NCBI GenBank assembly: GCA_963816795.1
Contig: CAWFLT010000002.1
Span: 310,001 to 374,000 of the forward strand
Direction of reading: 5' to 3'
Source: CAWFLT01 sp963816795
GTDB lineage: Bacteria > Acidobacteriota > Vicinamibacteria > Vicinamibacterales > SCN-69-37
DNA: 64,000 nucleotides
Shown here piece by piece: positions 53,269 through 62,340 of the stretch (within the stretch, counting starts at the first letter, position 1; each line of letters opens with the position of its first letter). The notes under the pieces were generated by a model. That model saw only the letters and a program-made list of their open reading frames with translations, was not told the origin of the DNA and ran no database searches. A program made the translations under genes and the position numbers.

Positions 53269-54774
53269 ATGCTCAGCGTTCAACACGTCACGCGGCGCTA
53301 CCCCGGGGTCGTCGCGCTCGACGACGTCTCGTTCGAGATTCGCGCCGGCGAGTGTCACGCGCTCTGCGGGGAGAACGGCGCCGGCAAGAGCACGCTCGGC
53401 AAGATCCTCGCCGGGAGCGTCACGCCCGACTCGGGGGGCATCGCGATCGACGGCGCGGCGGTCAAGTTCCGGAGCCCCTCGGACGCCGCGCGCGCGGGGA
53501 TCGCGATGGTCCATCAGGAGCTCGCGTTCTGCGAAAACCTGTCGGTGGCCGAGAATCTCTGTCTGGGGGCGCTGCCCGTGCGGGCAGGGCTCGTCGACCG
53601 CGCCGGAATGCGCCGCCTGGCGAGCGATCGTCTCGCGGCGATCGGCGCGGCGATCGATCTGGAGCGCCCGGTCGGCACGTTGAGCATCGGCGAGCAGCAG
53701 CTGCTCCAGATTGCCGAAGCCGTCAGCCGTGGCGCGCGGCTGATCGTCTTCGACGAGCCGACCAGCAGCCTGTCGGCGCCGGAAGCCGAACGGCTGTTCG
53801 CGCTGATCGCGCGGCTGCGCGGTCAGGGGGTGACGTGCGTGTACGTCAGTCACCGGCTGGACGAGCTGTACCGGCTCTGCGACGCCGTGACGGTGCTGCG
53901 GGACGGCCGCCATGTGCTGACCGCGCCGCTCACGGACGTCAATCGCGACGCCCTGATCGAAGCGATGGTTGGCCGGCGGCTCGAGGCGTATCACCCGCAA
54001 CACATCAAGGCACGCCCCGGCCGCGAGCTGCTTCGGATGGCCGGTTTCTCGACACCTGCCGGCGTGCGCGACGTCTCGCTCTCGGTCCATGCCGGCGAGG
54101 TCGTCGGCCTCGCCGGTCTCGTCGGCGCAGGACGGTCCCAGCTCGCGGAAGCCATCTTCGGTCTCGATCCCCACGTCTCCGGAGGAATGTGGATTCGGGG
54201 CGAGCCGGTGCGTCCGCGCTCGGCAGCCGACGCGATTCGATGCGGCATCGGCCTGGTGCCGGAAGATCGCAAGCGGCAGGGACTCGTGCTGAGCATGACG
54301 CGTCTGCACAACGCGTCGCTTGCGGTCCTGGAACGATGGGCGAGCTGGGCGTTCGTGAACCGGCGGGCGGAGGCCTCGGCGATTCGGCCCCTGTTCGACC
54401 GGCTTCGCGTGGCTGGCGCCGGCGCTGAAACACCGGTGGCCGCGCTCTCGGGCGGCAATCAGCAGAAGGTCGTGCTGACGCGCTGGCTGGCCGCGCGTTG
54501 CGACGTCCTCCTCCTCGACGAACCCACCCGCGGCGTCGACGTCGGCGCCAAGGCCGAAATCCACGCCCTCATCGACGAGCTCGCCACTCGCGGCGCGGCC
54601 ATCCTGCTCATCTCGAGCGAGCTTCCGGAATTGCTGAGCTTGTCGACCCGCATCCTCGTCCTCCGCGACGGCCGTGTGGCCGGAGCGCTCTCGCGCGAGG
54701 AGGCGACGCAGGACGCGGTGATGCGGCTGATGGCAGGGGAGGGCAGAGTGAAGAGCGCTGGAGGTCCGGAGTGA
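53269..54774 (+). CDS. Sugar ABC transporter ATP-binding protein (two ATPase domains)
   Basis: An intact 501-residue protein. First domain: Walker A CGENGAGKSTLGKILAG, Q-loop HQELAFCENL, signature LSIGEQQLLQIAE and Walker B LIVFDEPTSSLS. Second domain: degenerate Walker A GLVGAGRSQLAEAIFG, signature ALSGGNQQKVVLTRWLA and LLLDEPTRGVDVGAKAEI. This is the usual RbsA/MglA layout, where only one site has full Walker A. The last codons include GAGGTCCGG, which seeds the repeat array that follows. Confidence 0.93.
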   Translation: MLSVQHVTRRYPGVVALDDVSFEIRAGECHALCGENGAGKSTLGKILAGSVTPDSGGIAIDGAAVKFRSPSDAARAGIAMVHQELAFCENLSVAENLCLGALPVRAGLVDRAGMRRLASDRLAAIGAAIDLERPVGTLSIGEQQLLQIAEAVSRGARLIVFDEPTSSLSAPEAERLFALIARLRGQGVTCVYVSHRLDELYRLCDAVTVLRDGRHVLTAPLTDVNRDALIEAMVGRRLEAYHPQHIKARPGRELLRMAGFSTPAGVRDVSLSVHAGEVVGLAGLVGAGRSQLAEAIFGLDPHVSGGMWIRGEPVRPRSAADAIRCGIGLVPEDRKRQGLVLSMTRLHNASLAVLERWASWAFVNRRAEASAIRPLFDRLRVAGAGAETPVAALSGGNQQKVVLTRWLAARCDVLLLDEPTRGVDVGAKAEIHALIDELATRGAAILLISSELPELLSLSTRILVLRDGRVAGALSREEATQDAVMRLMAGEGRVKSAGGPE

Positions 54775-55120
54775 AAGGCGCATGAGGTCCGAGGGTGAGG
54801 TCGGAAGCGCGTGAGGTCCGGGCGTGAGGTCCGCGCGTGACGTCGGGGACGCGGAGCGAAGGCGTGAGGTCCGGCGAGGCGCTGGGTCGCGGAGTGAGGT
54901 CGAGGTCCGACTGGCGCGTGAGGTCCGGCGCTGACGCGTGAGGTCCGGCGTGACGCGTGAGTCCGGCAGGCGCGTGAGGTCCGGCGCTGGCGCGTGAGGT
55001 CCGGCACTGGCGCGTGAGGTCCGGCGCTGGCGCTGGAGGTCCGGAGTGAAATGCTCATTGAGGTCCAGAGGGTAAACACCTGGGGTCCGGAGTTACGTGC
55101 GCTTGAAGTCCGGGTGAAGG
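54763..55120. repeat. Degenerate GTGAGGTCCGG minisatellite beyond the ABC ATPase
   Basis: This fills most of the 519-bp gap to the threonine operon. Units of about 15-20 bp contain GTGAGGTCCGG (also GGAGGTCCGG, TGAGGTCGAG) separated by GCGC/CGCTGGC spacers; about 15 copies. Unit copies become more divergent toward 55100. The first unit overlaps the last codons and stop of the ATPase gene. No gene is seen. Confidence 0.85.
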
Positions 55121-55143
55121 GCGTGAGACCCCGACAAGATGAA

Positions 55144-55261
55144 CGCGAAGCCCGCGACGTAGGAGCGGCGCTGAGCGACCGGCGAGCGGGGGTGGGTGAG
55201 CACGACACCGCGAAGCCCGCGACGTAGGAGCGGCGCTGAGCGACCGGCGAGCGGGGGTGGG
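55144..55261. repeat. 53-bp direct repeat, two copies
   Basis: Copies at 55144-55196 and 55209-55261 are identical over 53 bp (they start CGCGAAGCCCGCGACGTAGG and end GGCGAGCGGGGGTGGG) and are spaced by 12 bp. The second copy runs into the left arm of the inverted repeat that flanks the threonine operon. Confidence 0.9.
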
Positions 55262-55298
55262 GCCCCGCGAGCCACTAAGAAAGACGTTCGGCGCTAGC
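55218..55298. repeat. Inverted repeat, left arm, at the end of the threonine operon
   Basis: About 81 bp: CGCGACGTAGGAGCGGCGCT, then GAGCGACCGGCGAGCGGGGG, TGGGGCCCCGCGAGCCACTA, AGAAAGACG and GCTAGC. Its reverse complement is at 61358-61439 with small differences. The arm includes the thrA stop codon (TAG, 55294-55296). Confidence 0.88.
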
Positions 55299-57816
55299 TT
55301 TTCTGACTGAGCGAGTAGATATCGTTCAGGATCCCCGCCGCCGTGACTTCAGCGCCGGCGCCGGGGCCGCTGATGACGAGCGGCTCGGTGCGATAGCGGC
55401 GCGTCGTGAAGGCGACGAGGTTGCGCGTGCCCTGGAGGGCGCCAGTCGGACTCGAGGCCGGCACTTCGAGAAGCCGGGCGGAGACGTGACGCGACGTGGC
55501 GGTGACGACATACCGGAGCACGCGGCCGGTGGCCGCGGCGCTGGCGGCGCGGGCGGCCCACTCGGCGTCGAGCGCCGGCATCCGCTTCAGGAACTCGGCC
55601 GGCGTCAGCTTGGCGAGCGCGCGCGGCACCAGGTCGTCAGCCGCCGGCGCCGGGCCGCGATAGCCGAGCAGGCGCGCGAGGATGAGCGCTTTGCGCGCGG
55701 CATCGCGGCCGGAGAGATCCTCGCGCGGATCCGGTTCGGCGTAGCCGCGGTGCACGGCGTCGCGAACGGCGTCCGAGAACTTGCGGCCAGCCGAGACCGC
55801 GGACGCCACGAACATCAGCGTGCCGCTGACGCAGCCCTCGATGCGCAGCACGCGATCGCCGGTTTCCGCCAGCTTCTGATACGTGTCGAGAATCGGCAGA
55901 CCCGCGCCGACGGTGGCCTCGTATCGGATCTGCCGTCCACCGGCGGCGGCCGTCTTGAACAGCTCGTCGAACTGCTCCCACGACCCCGCGATCGGTTTCT
56001 TGTTGGCGAGCACCAGGTCGAACCCGTGCTCGAGCGCCTCGCACAGCAAGTCCGCGGTCTCTTCGCTCGTCACGTCCACCAATAGCGGCCGCGAGACAGC
56101 GTGGCTGGCCATGAAGGTCAGCGCCTCGGCCGCCGCCGCCGGCCGCCCGCCGAGCGTCGCCAGCAGCGCGCCGCGGTCCTTCTGCCGGGTGAGGCTGATC
56201 AGCCGCCGTTCGGAAAGGCCCCGTGGCTCGAACACATATCCCGACCGATCCAGCAGGCCGACGACGCGTACGCGCGCGGCGCCGTTTGCTGCGGCGATCT
56301 GATCGGCGAGCGCGCGTCCGACACGGCCGAATCCGAGCAGCACGACGTCCGTGTATGACGCAGCCACTGCCCGCCCGCCGCCGATCTTCGAGAGCTGAAA
56401 CGCCGTGTGGATGCGGCGCGCCGCTTCGGGTGCGTCCCGTTCGGCCACGGCGAGCGAGATGTTCCGCTCCGACGATCCCTGCGCGATCGCGACGATATTG
56501 ATGCCGGCGGTCGCGAGCGCTCCGAAGACGCGGGCGGAAATGCCCGGCGTGCCGACCATGCCGTCACCGACGACCGCGATGACGGCGATGCCGGGCCGCG
56601 CCGTGACGCTGTCGATCACACCAGTGGCCAGCTCGTCTTTGAAGGCCCGCCGCACGCTGGCCACGCCGCGCTCCGCCTCGGTTTCGGGAATCGTGAATCC
56701 GATCGAGCTCTCGGACGAAGCCTGGAAGATCGTCGAGACCGACAAACGCTCGGCGTCGACGGCCGCGAACGTCCGCGCCGCGATGCCGTGCACGCCGAGC
56801 ATCCCCTTGCCGGCCACCGTGACGATCGCTTGCTGGTGGACGATCGCGATCGCCTTGACCGGATAGCCGCTCAACGCGCGCCGTGCCGAGATTTCTGTGC
56901 CTGCGCTCGAGAGGTCCAGGAACGACCGCACCTGCATCACGATCTTCGTGCCCGCCAGGGGGATGAGCGCGCGCGGGTGCAGGACCTTCGCGCCATAGTG
57001 CGCCGCTTCGGCCGCCTCCCGATGATGGAACTGGGGAATCAGCCGGGCGTCGGGCACCACCCGGGGATCGGCGGTCAGGATGCCGGGCACGTCCTTCCAC
57101 AGCACGACGCGCGCGGCGCCAAGGGCGCGGGCGATCAGTGTCGCCGTCAGGTCCGATCCCCCTCGTCCGAGCGTCGTCACGCTCGCGTCGGGTGCCTGGC
57201 CGATGAACCCCGGCACGATGGGCACGACGCCGTCCGAGAGGAGCGGGCTCAAGACGCCCTTCGCGAGGCTGGCCGTCTCGTTCACCAGCGGGCCCGCGCC
57301 GCCGTGCTGCCCGTCGGTGCGAATGAACTTCCCGGCATCGACGTACGCCGCGCGGCGGCGTCCGGCGAGCACGGCGGCGAGAATGGTCGCCGCCGTCCGT
57401 TCGCCACGCGCGACGAGCAGGTCGCTCGCGTCGGCCGCCAGCCCGCCGAGCGACGCCGCCGCGCCGCAGAGCTCGAGGAACTCGCGCGCGGTGGTGTCGA
57501 TCAGCCGGAGCGTTTCCTGACGGACGGCGCCGGCCGGCAACAGCTCGTTCGCGATCTGCCGGTGACGCCGCGCGAAGGTGTCTGCCGCCGTGTGGGCGGC
57601 GTCGTCGCGCCGCGCCGTGGCGTGTGCCGCGCCTTCCAGCAGCAGGTCGGTGATACCGGCCAACGCCGAGGCCACCACGACGAGTGGGCCGGGGTGCGCG
57701 GCGATCAGTGCTGCCGCGTGGTCGATCGCTTTGGCATCGGCCAGCGAGGCGCCACCGAACTTCCACACCTCGAGCGGCGCCTGACGGACGGCCGTCACCG
57801 TGACCGCTTTCGTCAC
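55294..57816 (-). CDS. thrA: Bifunctional aspartokinase / homoserine dehydrogenase
   Basis: An intact 840-residue fusion (GTG start). Residues about 10-290: aspartokinase (EVWKFGGASLADAKAIDHAA, VTTLGRGGSDLTATLIARAL, KVLHPRALIPLA). Two ACT-type regulatory repeats follow to about 460 (MLGVHGIAARTFAAVD and GMVGTPGISARVFGALATAG). The last part is homoserine dehydrogenase: VVLLGFGRVGRALADQIAA (NAD fold), LVLANKKPIAGSWEQFD, GAGLPILDTYQKLAETGD and RGYAEPDPREDLSGRDAARK. It carries out the first and third steps from aspartate to threonine and is normally inhibited by threonine. Its start overlaps the thrC stop in GTGA. Confidence 0.96.
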   Translation of the reverse strand: MTKAVTVTAVRQAPLEVWKFGGASLADAKAIDHAAALIAAHPGPLVVVASALAGITDLLLEGAAHATARRDDAAHTAADTFARRHRQIANELLPAGAVRQETLRLIDTTAREFLELCGAAASLGGLAADASDLLVARGERTAATILAAVLAGRRRAAYVDAGKFIRTDGQHGGAGPLVNETASLAKGVLSPLLSDGVVPIVPGFIGQAPDASVTTLGRGGSDLTATLIARALGAARVVLWKDVPGILTADPRVVPDARLIPQFHHREAAEAAHYGAKVLHPRALIPLAGTKIVMQVRSFLDLSSAGTEISARRALSGYPVKAIAIVHQQAIVTVAGKGMLGVHGIAARTFAAVDAERLSVSTIFQASSESSIGFTIPETEAERGVASVRRAFKDELATGVIDSVTARPGIAVIAVVGDGMVGTPGISARVFGALATAGINIVAIAQGSSERNISLAVAERDAPEAARRIHTAFQLSKIGGGRAVAASYTDVVLLGFGRVGRALADQIAAANGAARVRVVGLLDRSGYVFEPRGLSERRLISLTRQKDRGALLATLGGRPAAAAEALTFMASHAVSRPLLVDVTSEETADLLCEALEHGFDLVLANKKPIAGSWEQFDELFKTAAAGGRQIRYEATVGAGLPILDTYQKLAETGDRVLRIEGCVSGTLMFVASAVSAGRKFSDAVRDAVHRGYAEPDPREDLSGRDAARKALILARLLGYRGPAPAADDLVPRALAKLTPAEFLKRMPALDAEWAARAASAAATGRVLRYVVTATSRHVSARLLEVPASSPTGALQGTRNLVAFTTRRYRTEPLVISGPGAGAEVTAAGILNDIYSLSQKS

Positions 57817-59154
57817 GGGCGCGCCCCGGCCAGCGTCAACCGATCGATCGCCTGCCGGACCGCGGTGAAGTCGTTCGGGAGCTCGACCGGCAGGTTGGGG
57901 TACTTCGGCGCCACCGCTGGCAATTCGGCGCGATGGTAGGCCTGCTTGAGCTCCGAAAACTTGAGGCCGTTTGCGGTCGAGATCACGACCACCCGGTCGG
58001 TCCGCTGGATCTCTCCGCGCGCGACCAGCTTCTCGAGGGCGGCCAGCGCCACCCCGGTGTGCGGACAGTTGAACATCCCGGTGCGATCCGCCCGCGCCGC
58101 CGCATCAGCCAGCTCCGCCTCGCGTGGCCTGCTCGACAATGCCGTTGAACCGGCGAAGCGTGTCGATAGCCTTGCCCACTGAGACCGGATGGCCGATCTG
58201 GATCGCCGACGCGAGCGTCGGCTGCGCGACGACAGGTGTGAACTGCCAGTCGTTCCGATACGCGCGGTAGAGCGGGTTTGCCGCTTCCGCTTGCGCGACC
58301 ACGAGACGCGGGCGCTTGGCGATGAGGCCGAGCGCGATCATCATCTCGAACCCGGCGCCGATGGCGCTCACATTGCCGAGGTTGCCGCCAGGGACGATGA
58401 CGACGTCGGGGACTTCCCAGTCGAACTGCTGAACGATCTCGATCGACAACGTCTTCTGCCCTTCGAGCCGGAGGCTGTTCATCGAGTTGGCGAGATAGAG
58501 GCCGCCTTCCGTCGCGAGACGCTGGACGATCGTCATGCAGCCGTCGAAGTCCGTGTCGAGCGAGAGCACGAGGGCGCCGTTGGCCATCGGCTGCACGAGC
58601 TGCGCCGGCGAGACGCGCGCGCTCGGCAGAATGACGATCGCCGGAATCCCGGCGGCCGCCGCGTACGCCGCGAGCGCCGCTGACGTGTCGCCCGTCGAGG
58701 CGCACGCGACCGCGCGAATCGCAGCGCCGTCGGCGATCATCTGCTTGACCACGGACACGAGCACGGTCATGCCGAGATCCTTGAACGATCCCGTATGCGA
58801 GTTGCCGCACAGCTTGACCCACAGATCCTCGACGCCGATCTCGCGTCCGTAACGTTCGGCCCAGAGGAGATTGGTCCCGCCCTCATCCATCGAGACCACG
58901 TGCTCGTCGCGCATCTCGGGACAGATCCATTCCTTCTTGCCCCAGACGCCCGAGCCGTAGGGCCAGGCGGTGCGCTTGTAGCGGTCGTCGAAACACCGTT
59001 TCCACGCGTGGGGAGTCCGATCCCGTAGCGCGTCGATGTCGTGGGCGACCGTGAGCAGGCCGCCGCACGCCGGGCAGCGGTACAGCGCCTGCCAGATCGA
59101 ATGATCGCCGTGACACCCGGCGACGCACCGGAAGACGGCGCGGTAAGGGGCCAT
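57813..59154 (-). CDS. thrC: Threonine synthase, copy 1 (one frameshift)
   Basis: About 447 residues. A zinc-ribbon-like start (CVAGCHGDHS and YRCPACGGLLTVAHDIDAL), then WGKKEWICPEM, VKLCGNSHTGSFKDLGMTV with the PLP Lys, ASTGDTSAALAAYAAAAGIP and VPGGNLGNVSAIGAGFEMM. A one-base change near 58125 splits off the last 110 residues (ELADAAARADRTGMFNCPHT, NGLKFSELKQAYH). The long type with a C-terminal extension resembles the plant/proteobacterial group. It converts O-phosphohomoserine to threonine. It shares GTGA with thrA. Confidence 0.9.
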
Positions 59155-59160
59155 GGCGGG

Positions 59161-60402
59161 CTAGGTGGCGACGGCCGGCAGGGCGGCCGCCAGGTTCGCC
59201 TCGAAATCGGCGAGCGAACGGCCGATCCGGATCGGCTCGACGCCGTGCCCCTGCAGGGCCTCGATCGTCTTGTAGCCGTTGCCGGTGATGCAGATGACGA
59301 TCGACTCGTCGCGCGGAATCGCGCCACGCTCGATGAGCTGGCGCGTGGCCGCGACGGTAACCCCGCCGGCCGGCTCCGTGAAGATCCCTTCGGTCTCAGC
59401 CAGCAACTGAATGCCGGCGATCGCCTCGTCGTCGGAGACCATCGCGCCGGCGCCGCCGGTCGATCGGACGGCACGCAACACCTGGAAGCCGTCGGCCGGA
59501 TTGCCGATCGCAATCGACTTGGCGATGGTGTTCGGCTTCACCGGTTCAGGGAACTCGAGGCCGGCCTCGAGCGCACGCACCACCGGCGCACACCCCGCCG
59601 CCTGCGCTGCGTAGATCGCGGGCACCGGATCGTCGACCAGGCCGACGCGCTGCAGTTCCTCGAATGCCTTGAGGATGCGCGGCAGCAGCGTGCCGCCGGC
59701 GACCGGAGAGACCACGTGCTGCGGGAATCGCCAGCCAAGCTGTTCGGCAATCTCGAAGCCGTAGGTCTTGGCGCCCTCCGCGTAGTAGGCACGGAGATTG
59801 ATGTTGGCGAATCCCCAGCCGTAGGTGTCTGCCACCTGCGTGCACAGGCGGTTGACGTCGTCGTAGTTGCCGCGGACGGCGACGATCCGCGGACGATAGA
59901 TGCTGGCGCCGGCGACCTTGCCGAGCTCGAGATCGTCCGGGATGAAGACGACGCACGACAATCCGAGCCGTGCGGCATGCGAGGCGACGCTACCTGCCAG
60001 ATTCCCGGTGGACGCGCACGAGAAGACGGAGAAGCCCAACTCGACCGCGCGCGTGGCCGCGATCGACACGACGCGATCTTTGTAGGAGCACGTCGGGTGA
60101 TTGACCGAGTCGTCCTTGACGTACAGCTCGCGCACGCCGAGACGGGCGGCGAGGCGATCGGCTCGAACGAGCGGCGTGAAGCCGGAAAACAGGCCCGTGC
60201 GCGGCTCGCCCGCAATCGGCAGCAACTCGCGGTACCGCCACAGGTTGCGCGGGCGGCGCTCGATCGTCTCTCGCGACATCTTCGGCGCGATCGCGTCGTA
60301 GTCGTAGGTCACTTCGAGCGGCCCGAGGCACTTGTGGCAGACCCAGAGCGCTTCGGCAGGAAAGGCCGACTGGCAGAGATGGCAGCGGAGCGTGAAATTC
60401 AT
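59161..60402 (-). CDS. thrC: Threonine synthase, copy 2
   Basis: An intact 413-residue protein. It starts MNFTLRCHLCQSAFPAEALW with a CxxC...CxxC ribbon, then LFSGFTPLVRADRLAARLGV, DDSVNHPTCSYKDRVVSIAA with the PLP Lys, CASTGNLAGSVASHAARLG and GGTLLPRILKAFEELQRVG. ATG 60400-60402 was chosen since homology begins there. It is of the shorter cysteate-like/Thr-synthase class and differs strongly from copy 1, so it may prefer another substrate. It sits 6 bp upstream of copy 1. Confidence 0.9.
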   Translation of the reverse strand: MNFTLRCHLCQSAFPAEALWVCHKCLGPLEVTYDYDAIAPKMSRETIERRPRNLWRYRELLPIAGEPRTGLFSGFTPLVRADRLAARLGVRELYVKDDSVNHPTCSYKDRVVSIAATRAVELGFSVFSCASTGNLAGSVASHAARLGLSCVVFIPDDLELGKVAGASIYRPRIVAVRGNYDDVNRLCTQVADTYGWGFANINLRAYYAEGAKTYGFEIAEQLGWRFPQHVVSPVAGGTLLPRILKAFEELQRVGLVDDPVPAIYAAQAAGCAPVVRALEAGLEFPEPVKPNTIAKSIAIGNPADGFQVLRAVRSTGGAGAMVSDDEAIAGIQLLAETEGIFTEPAGGVTVAATRQLIERGAIPRDESIVICITGNGYKTIEALQGHGVEPIRIGRSLADFEANLAAALPAVAT

Positions 60403-60415
60403 ATGTCGTGACTCA

Positions 60416-61327
60416 CTACGTGCGGTCGACCGGTTGATGCGCGCCAAGCGTCCGGATGGCGTGCGGGATGCCCTGCCTCTGATACAAGCTGCCGAGCAGC
60501 TTCCCCGCGGCCGCGCTCTGTTTGCGCGTCGCAATGCCGGCGACCGATGGCCCGGCGCCACTCAAACAGACGCCCAGCAGGGCCGGGTCGTCGAGTGCGA
60601 GGGCCTCGGCGAGGCCCGGCACGTGTGGCGCCCGGTACGGCTGATGCCAACGGTCGCGCATCGCCTCGCGCAGATCATCGTATCGCGCCGTGTCGAGGGC
60701 GTGCACGAACAACACCGCGCGCTGGAGGTTGAACACTGCGTCGCTCATAGGCACCGTTGATGGCAGGATGCGTCGCGCGAATGCGGTCTGGAGCGACACC
60801 TCCGGTGTCACGACGACGAACACCAGGTCGTCCGGCCAGTTCCACGCTCGCGCCGTGATCCCGCCATCGTCGCGCTGGCAGCTGAGCGTGACGCCGCCGA
60901 AGAGCGCCGCGACGACGTTGTCGGGATGGCCTTCGATCTCGCGGGCGAGCGGCAGCCACTCTTCGCCGGGACGTGGCGCCGTGAGCGCCTCATAGATGCG
61001 CATCCCCGCGACGGTGGCGGCGCCGCTGCTGCCGAGCCCGGCGCGCACGGGAATCTCGGTCTCGACTTCGATGCGGACGCCCGGGACCGGGCGCGCGGCG
61101 TCGCGGCCGGCCGCCAGGAACGCCGTTTCGATGCGATTCTCCCCGTCCGGCGCCGCGCCCGTGAACGTCGTGGCGATCGTGCCTGGCGCGTCCGGCAGGA
61201 TCTCGACGATCCGAACGCGCAGATACAGCTCGATGGCCACCGACAAGGTGTCGAATCCCGCTCCCAGGTTGCTGATCGATCCGGGGACGACGATCTCGTG
61301 GGGCAGTTGGTGGGTGAGCGGGTGCAT
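60416..61327 (-). CDS. thrB: Homoserine kinase
   Basis: An intact 303-residue GHMP kinase. Marks: VVPGSISNLGAGFDTLSVAI, the ATP loop IPVRAGLGSSGAATVAGMRI, EGHPDNVVAALFGGVTLSCQ, and the third motif VCLSGAGPSVAGIA. It phosphorylates homoserine to O-phosphohomoserine, the substrate for threonine synthase. It is the first gene of the leftward operon, 14 bp from the next. Confidence 0.96.
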   Translation of the reverse strand: MHPLTHQLPHEIVVPGSISNLGAGFDTLSVAIELYLRVRIVEILPDAPGTIATTFTGAAPDGENRIETAFLAAGRDAARPVPGVRIEVETEIPVRAGLGSSGAATVAGMRIYEALTAPRPGEEWLPLAREIEGHPDNVVAALFGGVTLSCQRDDGGITARAWNWPDDLVFVVVTPEVSLQTAFARRILPSTVPMSDAVFNLQRAVLFVHALDTARYDDLREAMRDRWHQPYRAPHVPGLAEALALDDPALLGVCLSGAGPSVAGIATRKQSAAAGKLLGSLYQRQGIPHAIRTLGAHQPVDRT

Positions 61328-61357
61328 CGGCTCGGGCAGCGAGCGCGCCCCCGAACC

Positions 61358-61439
61358 GCTAGCTTAGTCTTTTCTTAGTGGCTCGCGGGGGCCCCACCCC
61401 GCGCTCGCCTGTCGCTCAGCGCCGCTCCTTGCCGTCGCG
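61358..61439. repeat. Inverted repeat, right arm, upstream of the threonine operon
   Basis: GCTAGCTTAGTC, TTTTCTTAGTGGCTCGCGGG, GGCCCCACCCCGCGCTCGCC, TGTCGCTCAGCGCCGCTCCT and GCCGTCGCG: the reverse complement of 55218-55298 with a few single-base differences. It lies 30 bp upstream of thrB. A further GC-rich stretch, without a gene, fills 61440-61542. Confidence 0.88.
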
Positions 61440-61542
61440 TTGGCCTGCGCGCGTAGGCGTCTGGCGCGGGGCCCACCCCCGACGCCTGCCGCTTCGCGCT
61501 TTTGCGCTACGCGGCGGCTGATGGCTCTCGCTCGCCTGTCGC

Positions 61543-62097
61543 TCAGCGCCCCTTCTTCCGTCGCGGGCCTCGCGGTGTCTCGTCGCTCACCGCATACTCG
61601 AGCAACACGGTGCCCGTTTTCGGATAGACCCGATGGCCCGTCAATGTCAGCCCTGCCCGCGCCGCCGGGACCGGGAGCAGCGGGACGCCGCCGCCGAGCA
61701 GCACGGGGATGACCGCCACCTCGACGCCGTCCACCAGGCGCAGTTCGAGCAAGCTCCGGAACAGGCTGCCGCCGCCGAAGAGCCAGAGGTCTTTACCACC
61801 CGCCGCTTTGAGTTCCGCGATGTCTCGAGCGAGGTCGGCCCCGATGATGCGGATCTTTGGATGCGCTGCCGGCGACATCGTGCGCGACACGACGACGACG
61901 GACATGCCGGAGGACGGCCCGCCGCCCATCGCCTGCGTGCTTTCGAACGTCTTGCGGCCCATCACGAGCGTATCGAACTGGGCGAAGAGGGCGGCGAAAT
62001 CGAGATCGGGATCCATGACGATCCAGTCCGCCTCACCATTGGGCCCGGCGATGTAGCCGTCGAGGCTCATGGCCACCTGATAGCGCACGCGTCGCAT
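61543..62097 (-). CDS. Dihydrofolate-reductase-like (RibD C-terminal) protein
   Basis: An intact 184-residue protein. Start MRRVRYQVAMSLDGYIAGPN, then FDTLVMGRKTFESTQAMGGG, GGKDLWLFGGGSLFRSLLEL (NADPH loop) and LLGGGVPLLPVP. It belongs to the DHFR/RibD-C reductase group, often small stand-alone oxidoreductases of unknown substrate. It is divergent from the TetR remnant, which suggests former control by it. Confidence 0.92.
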   Translation of the reverse strand: MRRVRYQVAMSLDGYIAGPNGEADWIVMDPDLDFAALFAQFDTLVMGRKTFESTQAMGGGPSSGMSVVVVSRTMSPAAHPKIRIIGADLARDIAELKAAGGKDLWLFGGGSLFRSLLELRLVDGVEVAVIPVLLGGGVPLLPVPAARAGLTLTGHRVYPKTGTVLLEYAVSDETPRGPRRKKGR

Positions 62098-62181
62098 ACG
62101 TAACCTCCCACCGACACGATAAGTGAATGGACGTTAACAAATCAAGAGTAAACTTAATGGCGGTTTATAATCGACATCACG

Positions 62182-62340
62182 ATGAGCCCGCGGCCGCGGC
62201 AAGTCACTGATGAAGCCATCATCCAGGCCACGTTCCGAGCGATCGCGCGGGTCGGTCCGATGCGGCTGACCCTGGCCGACGTCGCGCGCGAGGTTGGCGT
62301 GTCAGCGGCGGCGCTGGTCCAACGCTTTGGTTCGCGATCT
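62182..62340 (+). pseudogene. TetR-family regulator, N-terminal DNA-binding part only
   Basis: From ATG 62182: MSPRPRQVTDEAIIQATFRA, then IARVGPMRLTLADVAREVGV and SAAALVQRFGSR, a complete TetR helix-turn-helix (about 53 residues). At 62340 the sequence stops matching a TetR ligand domain and becomes an IS1380-type transposase. No remainder of a TetR C-terminus is seen beyond the element. It probably once controlled the divergent reductase. Confidence 0.8.
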
